The notes under the pieces were generated by a model, which searched no databases, was not told the DNA's origin, and worked only from the letters and a program-made list of their open reading frames with translations. Shown piece after piece: positions 6,662 to 16,227 of a DNA stretch of 64,000 nt. Origin of the DNA: Stutzerimonas stutzeri (GTDB taxonomy: Bacteria > Pseudomonadota > Gammaproteobacteria > Pseudomonadales > Pseudomonadaceae); NCBI RefSeq assembly GCF_002890915.1, contig NZ_POUT01000012.1, positions 1-64,000 on the forward strand. Direction: 5' to 3'. Numbering within the stretch: position 1 is the stretch's first letter; every line of letters starts with the position of its first letter. Position numbers and translations under genes: made by a program.

Positions 6662-9103
6662 TTATGCGTACGTTTTCCAGTGTCGCTTAGCAACCCGCAC
6701 GCTGGGGAAGGGGGTGCCAACCGGGCGACCGACATTGAAAACGCCCTGGCGTTCTCGTAACTCTTGATAGTGCCGGTAATGGATGTGTCCCAGCCCTAGC
6801 CCGAAATCGAGCTTGTCGAGCTCGTCTTTGAGCACGTCAGACGGATAGCAGTCGCCGTACCCACCGGTGGTACTTTTATCCGAGTGGCCTACAAGCGCTT
6901 TGGCTTTCGCCAGGTCAAGGTTCTGTCTGCGAAATTGATTGATAAAGGTGTGGCGCAGACCGTGGTACGTCAGGCCGTCATCTCCCAGGCCGCAAAGCCC
7001 AAGGTAACCCCGGCTAATCTGGCTTGAGCCGAGAAACCAACGGCTCGCAACATGCCCGGGAGAAAGGTCGCCGTATACCCGAATATTGTCGAAAAGCGGA
7101 GCCTTGCCGTCTCGCTCGACAGCTTCCAGGCGTGCTTGATGAAACTCCAGGAAGCCCGACTCGATAAGCTGCCGGTGAATCGGCACCAACCTTTCCGAAT
7201 CGGACGTCTTCAGCTGTTTCGACCCGCTTCGATTGATGCTGATGAGCCAGACGCCGAGTTCTTGCCGAATGTCTTCGAGCCGTAGCTGGCACAGCTCACT
7301 TAGCCTTGCGCCTGTAAAAAGGCCAAGCAGCGGCAGCCAAAACTTGTAGTCATCCAAGCGCCAGCGCGGCGGCGTGGTCAGTGTGTAGGCCGGACCGTGA
7401 AGAAGTTTCTCGATCTGGCTTGGGCTATACGTGCGCTTCCTCGGCGCCTCGGCTCCTTTGGTGCTGAATGCCAATCCGGCCGCGATATTTTCGGTGATGT
7501 AACCCTGATCATGAGCGTAGGTGACAAGGGCCCTTGCCAGCTCAAAAAACTTTTTCGCAGTGCGAGGGTTGATTGGCTCGAACTTACCGTCGCTAATGAT
7601 CTTACTTAGCGGCTGGTTACGCGTGGCACGGAGGCGATGCCGGTTCTTCGGATAGCTACGCAGATGATCGCGTAGCGTGTTGAATTCAGCGCGAGTCAGC
7701 GTCTCGACTTGCCGGTGCCCGCCAAGCAGCTCGCACAGGCCTTCCAGGCGGGCCTTTGCGGTAATGCGAGTCCGCGGGTTAGCCCAGGCGCCTTCACGAA
7801 TTTGCCGTTCTTCGTATTCCTTTACCAAAGCTGCGAGGCTCAACCCTGCGTTTGAACCACGCGCCGGCGAGACAATGCGATCGTTGACGGAGGGTTGCGT
7901 AAAGAGGGTTTCAAGCTTGGCTTTCTGCGCGTCGGGCAGAACGCTCCCGAGCGCATTCAGCAACGCGAGCGTGCCTGGATCCTGTGGCGGTGCCACAGCA
8001 TCTGTCGGCGAGTTCAGCTCCGGAATCGTCTGCATAGGCTCGGCGGTTGCAGCAGAACCCAACATCCGCCGAACCAGGTCACCGATTTCCTGCATGGCTT
8101 GGGCGTAAGGATCTTGGTGATCGTCTTCCTGAAAGTAACGCAACAGCACCTTATCAACCTTCTGCAGCGTATACGTCAGCATGAGGACCGCAATGATGAT
8201 GGAGCTAGTGAGCAGCTCAACCCGAAAGCTTTTCTTTTCTCTCAGATGCGCTTTCATGCACAACGGATCGAGTTCGATAAGCATCACATAAAGCCCGGAC
8301 TCTTCCTGCACCAAGAGCGCACGATCGATGATGCGTAGCTTCAAATGCATCGCGTTGGCTTGCTGAAGATGAAAATGCAAAGCTTGCCGAGACTGCGGTA
8401 GTGCTTGGGGGATGTGCATGAGATTCCGACCCTGATCTGGGCGGGCATGGCACAGGTATTCATAAAGCGTCATCGCTGCAAATGCAGGAGATTCTTTCGA
8501 ATAGCGCCCTGGGGAGGGTGGGACGGTCTCGAGTACATCAAGGGCGGCGTAAATGTACCGGGCAGCGTCGCTCGCCACGTTCTGGTTGTTGGTTCCGAGC
8601 GGCCAGTCAAAGCGTACGAACCCGACCCCAAGCGCTTTTACCAGTGCGGGCGTTGGTGTCAGTGCGAAGAAAATTTCGCCCCCTGGCTCGTGGCTATAGA
8701 GCACTACACGCTCGGCACTCTCTTTCATCATGCGAGCGTGGGCGACCGAAAGGTCTTGGTTCGCGAGCTTCATGGGCGACGGACGGACTTTCCAAACCCG
8801 GTCGGCGAATTTGAGTGCTTCCGCTACCGCTAAGTGAAACCTTTGGAGGTCAACCAGCAGGCGGTCAGAAAAGAGCTCGACATAGTGCTCGGTTGCCTTG
8901 GCAAGGAACTGCTCGAAAGAAGCATTCAGGTACTTAGCGAGATCGCGGGCCAGGGCTTCGTCGTGGCTGAGCGACCACCGGATTTGCGCAGGCAGTTTCG
9001 GGTTGGCCGCGAAATGCTTCGGGAATGTGAGGTAGTACTGGAAGCCAGTGTTGGCTTGATAGACCAGGTGGGGGACACCCGTTTTGCTTTGGCGCTTGGA
9101 CAT
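6662..9103 (-). CDS. Large tyrosine recombinase/integrase with DUF6538-type N-terminus (island integrase at ssrA)
   Basis: About 813 residues from the ATG at 9103. I prefer this to the upstream in-frame ATG at 9157 because AAAGG lies 9 nt before it and MSKRQSKTGVPHLVYQANTG matches the N-terminal DUF6538 start of such integrases. A long middle region of unknown function follows (about 70-400). Then come the core-binding domain and the catalytic domain with Arg in FTGARLSEL (near 600), box II HGLRHTF (near 712), VGHSDKSTTGGY with the nucleophile Tyr (near 748), and a C-terminal tail. All catalytic residues are present. It is the gene nearest the 3' end of ssrA, the usual layout for tmRNA-targeting islands, so it is probably the enzyme that integrated the island there. 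Confidence 0.9.
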   Translation of the reverse strand: MSKRQSKTGVPHLVYQANTGFQYYLTFPKHFAANPKLPAQIRWSLSHDEALARDLAKYLNASFEQFLAKATEHYVELFSDRLLVDLQRFHLAVAEALKFADRVWKVRPSPMKLANQDLSVAHARMMKESAERVVLYSHEPGGEIFFALTPTPALVKALGVGFVRFDWPLGTNNQNVASDAARYIYAALDVLETVPPSPGRYSKESPAFAAMTLYEYLCHARPDQGRNLMHIPQALPQSRQALHFHLQQANAMHLKLRIIDRALLVQEESGLYVMLIELDPLCMKAHLREKKSFRVELLTSSIIIAVLMLTYTLQKVDKVLLRYFQEDDHQDPYAQAMQEIGDLVRRMLGSAATAEPMQTIPELNSPTDAVAPPQDPGTLALLNALGSVLPDAQKAKLETLFTQPSVNDRIVSPARGSNAGLSLAALVKEYEERQIREGAWANPRTRITAKARLEGLCELLGGHRQVETLTRAEFNTLRDHLRSYPKNRHRLRATRNQPLSKIISDGKFEPINPRTAKKFFELARALVTYAHDQGYITENIAAGLAFSTKGAEAPRKRTYSPSQIEKLLHGPAYTLTTPPRWRLDDYKFWLPLLGLFTGARLSELCQLRLEDIRQELGVWLISINRSGSKQLKTSDSERLVPIHRQLIESGFLEFHQARLEAVERDGKAPLFDNIRVYGDLSPGHVASRWFLGSSQISRGYLGLCGLGDDGLTYHGLRHTFINQFRRQNLDLAKAKALVGHSDKSTTGGYGDCYPSDVLKDELDKLDFGLGLGHIHYRHYQELRERQGVFNVGRPVGTPFPSVRVAKRHWKTYA

Positions 9104-9164
9104 GATGGCATACCTTTTGGATTCACAGACGGACTGTGAGTAATCCAATGCCATCAAATCTGGG

Positions 9165-9193
9165 CTGAAACCCGCGTTCTAGACGGGTTTCAG
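9165..9193 (-). terminator. Stem-loop just downstream of ssrA
   Basis: CTGAAACCCG (9165-9174) pairs with CGGGTTTCAG (9184-9193), 9 bp past the tmRNA 3' end. The T-run on the minus strand is weak. Because the island joins at the ssrA 3' end, this terminator would be island-supplied and could also insulate the integrase. Confidence 0.6.
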
Positions 9194-9201
9194 TGTTGAA
9201 T

Positions 9202-9226
9202 TGGTGGAGCCGGGGGGATTTGAACC
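9202..9226 (-). other. ssrA 3'-end attachment site (island/chromosome junction)
   Basis: The T-arm and acceptor end of tmRNA (complement of 9202-9226, ending in CCA) is the classical target of tyrosine-recombinase islands. The island integrase begins about 100 bp away and the tmRNA remains intact, as expected if the island restores the 3' end. No second copy of this sequence was found by eye between 1 and 9200, so the partner site lies beyond the left edge. The exact crossover is not determinable here. Confidence 0.6.
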
Positions 9227-9580
9227 CCCGTCCGCCAGCTCTCCGCTATCGGTTCTACATGCTTAGCCAGATCTACTGAGTTAACTCCGCGCCGCCCGAT
9301 TGGCAGGGTGCTTGGAGCGAGCTGTATGAGTTTTAGCCGTTACGTCTACAGCGAACTTGGCGGCGATCCTGTTCTGTCTGACGGTCAGTTCGGGTTTACA
9401 GGCATCCCCTAGTGACCGCTGGCGCCGAAGCGACCAGATGAAGGTTAGGCGGCTAGCGCGTACCCTTCGTAGTTGTCGTCGTTGGCAACTATAGGTTTGC
9501 AACAGTTTATTTACGAGTTCTGTTACCAACTCGGCATGCCCCTCAAGTTTCGTTACCGGCGTCGAATCCTAATCGGCCCC
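9202..9580 (-). ncRNA. ssrA: Transfer-messenger RNA (tmRNA), 379 nt
   Basis: The 5' end GGGGCCGATTAGGATTCGAC (from 9580) and the 3' end GGCTCCACCA (to 9202) are canonical and pair as the tRNA-like acceptor. The T-arm GGGGGTTCAAATCCCCC is present. The tag reading frame runs from 9486 to the TAA at 9445-9447 and encodes ANDDNYEGYALAA. This has the conserved ANDDNY start and ALAA degradation signal of P. aeruginosa (ANDDNYALAA) with three extra residues, EGY. With SmpB (19028-19510) it rescues stalled ribosomes and tags the products for ClpXP-type proteases. It also serves as the attachment site of the adjacent island. Confidence 0.97.
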
Positions 9581-9676
9581 TGGTGTTGCTTGTGGTGCTG
9601 GGCGCGAGTGTACGGCCATCTTGACGCTGTGTCGATCAGTTTTTAGCCATGCTGGTTGCAAAATGTACAGCTGGCT

Positions 9677-9706
9677 GCGGCAGGATCGTGGGCACGATCC
9701 TGCCGC
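9677..9706 (-). terminator. Strong stem-loop after the small periplasmic protein gene
   Basis: GCGGCAGGATCGTG (9677-9690) pairs perfectly with CACGATCCTGCCGC (9693-9706). It lies 6 bp beyond the stop of the gene ending at 9713. The downstream T-tract on the minus strand is modest (ATTTTG further on). Confidence 0.7.
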
Positions 9707-9712
9707 CATGGC

Positions 9713-10018
9713 TCAGTTGCCAGCGCCGGAGCCAGAGCCACTGGTGCCACCGCTGCCGGTGCTGCCGGGGCCCTTGAGTTCCTGCAGGGCTTTGGTGGAG
9801 TGGGCGATGCAGGCCTCGGTATCGCCCGCCTGCTGTGCTTGTTTGGCCTGTTGGACGTACTCCTCGACTTTGCTCTTGGCCGGTTCGCCGAGGGTGGCCA
9901 TGCTGGTGGCCATGTTGTCGTCGATTTCCTGCAGGTTGGTCTGGCACAGGTCCTGCTGGGCGAAGACGGCGGGGCTGGCGAGCAGTATCGCGGATGCGAG
10001 CAGTGCATGCACTTTCAT
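9713..10018 (-). CDS. Small exported protein of unknown function with Gly/Ser tail
   Basis: A 101-residue protein. A signal peptide (MKVHALLASAILLASPAVFA, cleavage near residue 20) is followed by a mature domain of about 60 residues with two cysteines (QQDLCQTN and DTEACIAH), predicted helical, with the phrase EEYVQQAKQAQQAGD. It ends in a low-complexity Gly/Ser tail. The two cysteines could form a disulfide in the periplasm. GGAGG lies 7 nt before the ATG. It stands alone between tmRNA and the lactate operon with its own terminator. I know similar short Pseudomonas periplasmic proteins but no function. Confidence 0.8.
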   Translation of the reverse strand: MKVHALLASAILLASPAVFAQQDLCQTNLQEIDDNMATSMATLGEPAKSKVEEYVQQAKQAQQAGDTEACIAHSTKALQELKGPGSTGSGGTSGSGSGAGN

Positions 10019-10162
10019 GGTGGGTCCTCCAGTCTTGTGGACTTCCCGGGCCTGCCTGATGGGATAGCTGAAGCGGCGGCGCCGAGTGAAGTGAACCCGT
10101 CACGGGCTCTAAAATTCGGACTGCGATCGCGCTTGAGCGTTCATCGAAATGACATCGACGAG

Positions 10163-10190
10163 GCGGCCCCGACATCGCTGCCGGGGCCGC
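10163..10190 (-). terminator. Stem-loop downstream of dld
   Basis: GCGGCCCCG (10163-10171) pairs with CGGGGCCGC (10182-10190), 11 bp after the dld stop on the minus strand. There is no clear T-run, so it may stabilise the 3' end rather than terminate by itself. Confidence 0.5.
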
Positions 10191-10200
10191 ATGTGGCGGG

Positions 10201-13046
<2,846 letters not shown>

Positions 13047-13050
<4 letters not shown>

Positions 13051-13718
13051 GCGTCCTCCAGGATCAGCACGACCAGATCCTTCGGCCCGTGGGCGCCATA
13101 GGCCAGCACCTGCTCGATGTCGGCAGTCTTCGATGGGCCGGAAACCAGCAGCGCATTGGTCGGCATGCCGGCGGCCCACTGGAACTTCTGCTGGATCTCG
13201 TAGAAGTTGTCGTGGATCTCGCTGGCCTTGAGGATGGCGAAGTGCACCGGCGGCACCAGGCTCATCAGCCGCGGCTCCTCGCGGGTCGGCCACATGATCA
13301 GGCTGCCGGTGGAGGCGATGGCGCCGAGGGTGCCGGTGAGGCTCGCCGGGGTGTCGTTGAACAGCTCGGCCTTCCACTCCTCGACCGGGCGGTCGTAGGC
13401 CTTGAGCGCCGGCAGGCCTGCGCGACCGGCGCAATGCTCGGCGAAGCGCGCGCCGTACGGCGTGGTCGGGGCGATCAGCAGGCTCGGCAGCTGGCGGTCG
13501 TGCAGCAGCTGCTCCAGCAGGGCCGGCCAGGCGGCATCGCTGGTCAGGTGGATTTCGGTGTGCACCGCTTCCATCAGCTGGCGCAGGCGGGCGATACGCT
13601 GCTCCGGCGCATAGCTCCACGGCTGGGTGACCAGCGACTCGTCGTAGTCATCGACGATAGGCGTAGTGCCTTCCAGGCTCTTTTTCAGCTTGGCGAGAAT
13701 GTTGGCTTTGGCACTCAT
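13047..13718 (-). CDS. lldC: LldC (LutC/YkgG family) subunit of L-lactate dehydrogenase
   Basis: A 223-residue LUD-domain protein, third component of the LldABC (LutABC) L-lactate-oxidising complex. The sequence has the family core MPTREEPRLMSLVPPVHFAI, ASTGSLI and the C-terminal DIEQVLAYGAHGPKDL, with no cysteine cluster of its own. Length fits the family. Its stop overlaps the dld start (ATGA). It is separated from lldB by an unusual 135-bp spacer filled with hairpin repeats (13744-13824), whereas the neighbouring junctions overlap. The organisation lldP-lldA-lldB-lldC-dld matches the P. stutzeri lactate cluster. Confidence 0.92.
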
Positions 13719-13743
13719 GTCAGGCTCCCGGAAACGGCATGTT

Positions 13744-13824
13744 GGTGGAAAATGCTGCGCATGTTTTCCACCCTACGAAGCACGCTGGCCAGCGTAGGGT
13801 GGACAACGGCGCAGCCTTGTCCAC
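13744..13824. repeat. Array of three hairpins between lldB and lldC
   Basis: Three consecutive inverted repeats: GGTGGAAAA (13744-13752) / TTTTCCACC (13764-13772), CCCTACG (13771-13777) / CGTAGGG (13793-13799), and GTGGACAA (13799-13806) / TTGTCCAC (13817-13824). GTAGGGTGGA-type motifs like these recur between genes in P. stutzeri genomes, from memory. Inside an operon they could hold back 3' exonucleases or attenuate the distal genes lldC and dld. Confidence 0.8.
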
Positions 13825-13853
13825 GCGGGCGTTGAGGCAGCGGCGGGGGTGGT

Positions 13854-15314
13854 TCATCGCTTGCCCTCCAGGTGTTCCTTGGCCAACTCGTGCAGCGAGC
13901 GGGCGGCCGGTTTCGGTGCGCTGTGGTTCTGCGTCCAGGGGCCAAGCTTGCTCGGCGTCAGGGCGCGCAGGCGGGTGGCGAAGAAGCCGAACAGGCGGTA
14001 CAGCGTCGGGCTGGTGTTGAGCAGGCGCCAGCCGGCCCAGATCAGCCGCTCCTTGCGCGAGTACTTGCTGCCCTGGCCGCGCATGACCTTGTGCGGGTCG
14101 TCCGGCGCCTTGACGTTCTCCTCGCGCAGGCGGCGCAGGATGGTCGGAATCGGAATCTTCACCGGGCAGACTTCGCCGCAGGCGCCGCACAGCGACGAGG
14201 CGCTGGGGTGGTCCGGTACCTTGTCCAGACCGACCATGTGCGGAGTGATGATCTTGCCGATCGGGCCCGGGTAGACCTCGCCATAGGTGTGGCCGCCGAC
14301 GCGGGTGTACACCGGGCAGTGGTTCATGCAGGCGCCGCAGCGGATGCAGTTGAGCGTCTGGCGCAGCTCGCTGTCGGCGAAGGCCTGGCTGCGACCGTTG
14401 TCCAGCAGGATCAGGTGTACTTCCTGCGGGCCGTCCAGCTCGTGCGCCTTGCGCGGGCCGGAGATCATGTTGACGTAGGTGGTGATCGGCTGGCCCAGCG
14501 CCGAGCGGGTCAGCAGCGACAGAAGCGGCACCACGTCGCGCAGATTCTCGACCACCTTCTCGATACCGGTGACGGCGATGTGCACCGGCGGCACGGTGGT
14601 GCTCATGCGGCCGTTGCCTTCGTTCTCGACCAGCAGCAGGGTGCCGGTCTCGGCCACCGCGAAGTTGACCCCGGAGACGCCGATGTCGGCCTCGAAGAAC
14701 TTCTGCCGCAGCGTGCGGCGGCCGATCTGGATGAGCTGGTCGACGTCCTTGGTGTACTCCACGCCGAGCTTGTCGTGGAACAAGGACGCGACCTGGCCGG
14801 CATTCTTGTGGATGGCCGGCATGATGATATGGGAAGGCTTCTCGTGGTCGAGCTGGACGATGTACTCGCCCATGTCCGATTCCAGGCTTTCGATGCCATG
14901 GCCTTCGAGGAAATGGTTCATCTCCATCTCTTCGCTGACCATCGATTTGCCCTTGATCACCTGGCGCGCCTCGTGAGCGCGGGCGATCTCGAGGACGATG
15001 GCATTCGCCTCGTCCACCGTCTCCGCCCAGTGCACCTTCACACCGTTGCGGGTCAGGTTGGCTTCCAGCCGCTCGAGCAGTTCGGGCAGCCTGGACAGTG
15101 CGCGGGCGCGGATATGGTTGCCCATCTCGCGCAGCCGCTCGCGCTCGTCGGCATCGCTGAAGGCCGCGGCGCGCTTGGTCATCAGCGAGTCCATGGCGGT
15201 GCGGAAGTTGCGCCGCAGTTGCTCGTCCTTCAGGGCCTTGCGCGCGCGGGCGCGGAAATCCGGGTCGCCGGCGTTCTCGATCTGCACGGCGTGGATGCGC
15301 TGTTCGGCGTTCAT
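13854..15314 (-). CDS. lldB: LldB (LutB/LldF/YkgF family) iron-sulfur subunit of L-lactate dehydrogenase
   Basis: A 486-residue protein with an N-terminal LUD domain (residues about 70-295, including GVSGVNFAVAETGTLLLVEN) and a ferredoxin-like domain with two 4Fe-4S motifs: CIRCGACMNHCPVY near residue 322 and CGACGEVCPVK near 372. It relays electrons within the LldABC complex from L-lactate oxidation towards the membrane. The length is normal for LutB. It overlaps lldA by four bases (ATGA at 15311-15314), so the two are translationally coupled. The repeat-filled spacer before lldC follows its stop codon. Confidence 0.94.
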   Translation of the reverse strand: MNAEQRIHAVQIENAGDPDFRARARKALKDEQLRRNFRTAMDSLMTKRAAAFSDADERERLREMGNHIRARALSRLPELLERLEANLTRNGVKVHWAETVDEANAIVLEIARAHEARQVIKGKSMVSEEMEMNHFLEGHGIESLESDMGEYIVQLDHEKPSHIIMPAIHKNAGQVASLFHDKLGVEYTKDVDQLIQIGRRTLRQKFFEADIGVSGVNFAVAETGTLLLVENEGNGRMSTTVPPVHIAVTGIEKVVENLRDVVPLLSLLTRSALGQPITTYVNMISGPRKAHELDGPQEVHLILLDNGRSQAFADSELRQTLNCIRCGACMNHCPVYTRVGGHTYGEVYPGPIGKIITPHMVGLDKVPDHPSASSLCGACGEVCPVKIPIPTILRRLREENVKAPDDPHKVMRGQGSKYSRKERLIWAGWRLLNTSPTLYRLFGFFATRLRALTPSKLGPWTQNHSAPKPAARSLHELAKEHLEGKR

Positions 15315-16132
15315 CGGGCACCTCCGGTGCGTTGCCAGAGGAAGGAGGCCAGGTGCTGGCCGCGCAGGGCTTCGTGCTGCTTCTCCAGCGAGCCGTTAAT
15401 GTTCATCAGGCAGCCGCAGTCGGCGCTGACCACCTGGTGCGCGCCGGACTCCTTCAGCGCGCGGGTCTTGTCCAGCACCATGGCGCCGGAGATGTCGGGC
15501 ATGCGCACGCTGAAGGTGCCGCCGAAGCCGCAGCATTCGCTCTCGTGGTCATGCTCGACGCGCTCGACCTGGCCCAGCTGGGCGAGCAGGGCGCGGCCGT
15601 GCAGGTGCGTGTTCATCTCGCGGCGGGCCGAGCAGGAGGTGTGCAGGGCGACCTTGGTCGGTGTGCCGGCATCCTTGAACTCGACCTGGCAGACGTTGAG
15701 CAGGAATTCGGCCAGTTCGAAGGTGCGCTCGGCCAGCGCCTGGGCCTGCTTCAGCGTGGCCGGTTCGTCCTTGAACAGCTCAAGGTAATGATGGCGCAGC
15801 ATGCCGGCGCAGGAGCCGGACGGCACCACCACCGGCCAGTCGTTGGCGAACAGTTCCATCTGCGCACGGGCGACCTTGCGCGCCTCGTCGGTGTAGCCGG
15901 TGGTGTAGGCCGGCTGGCCGCAGCAGGTCTGGCCCTGCGGGTAGTGCACGCTCAGTCCTTCGCGTTCGAGCAGGCGGATGGCATCCAGGCCAGCCTCGGG
16001 ATAGAACAGGTCCACCACGCAGGTACCGAACAGGTAGACCTGGCTCGGCTTGGCCGGGTACTCGCGTGGCTTGGGCAGCGGCGGCGCAACGCGGGTGGCG
16101 TTGGGCGCGGCGTTGTAGAAGAGTTCGCTCAT
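15311..16132 (-). CDS. lldA: LldA (LutA/YkgE family) subunit of L-lactate dehydrogenase
   Basis: A 273-residue protein with two CCG (cysteine-rich) domains as in heterodisulfide reductase subunits. Visible motifs are GTCVVDLFYPEAG (about 35), QTCCGQPAYTTG (about 68), HTSCSARREM (about 165) and SECCGFGGTFSV (about 199). These cysteines bind a non-cubane Fe-S cluster in relatives. It is the first enzyme gene after the permease lldP, 95 bp away across a GC-rich stem-loop, and overlaps lldB. Together LldABC make the flavin-independent L-lactate dehydrogenase that replaces LldD in this group. Confidence 0.93.
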   Translation of the reverse strand: MSELFYNAAPNATRVAPPLPKPREYPAKPSQVYLFGTCVVDLFYPEAGLDAIRLLEREGLSVHYPQGQTCCGQPAYTTGYTDEARKVARAQMELFANDWPVVVPSGSCAGMLRHHYLELFKDEPATLKQAQALAERTFELAEFLLNVCQVEFKDAGTPTKVALHTSCSARREMNTHLHGRALLAQLGQVERVEHDHESECCGFGGTFSVRMPDISGAMVLDKTRALKESGAHQVVSADCGCLMNINGSLEKQHEALRGQHLASFLWQRTGGAR

Positions 16133-16188
16133 CGGCTTGGTCTCCGGGTGGGCCCGGTTATCCGCAAACTGCGGGATGTTGGAAACGC

Positions 16189-16214
16189 TCTTGCCCCGCG
16201 CAGGCGGGGCAAGA
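16189..16214. other. Intercistronic stem-loop between lldP and lldA
   Basis: TCTTGCCCCGC (16189-16199) pairs perfectly with GCGGGGCAAGA (16204-16214) around GCAG. It lies 14 bp after the lldP stop. It lacks a T-run on the minus strand, so an mRNA stability or partial-attenuation role is more likely than full termination. Confidence 0.7.
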
Positions 16215-16227
16215 CTTCACGGTTGGA

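Noticed and set aside
1..9200. Second copy of the ssrA 3' end as the far attachment site
   Set aside because: Scanned by eye for the GGTTCAAATCC and GGCTCCACCA segments on both strands; none found, so the far end is taken to lie outside the window.
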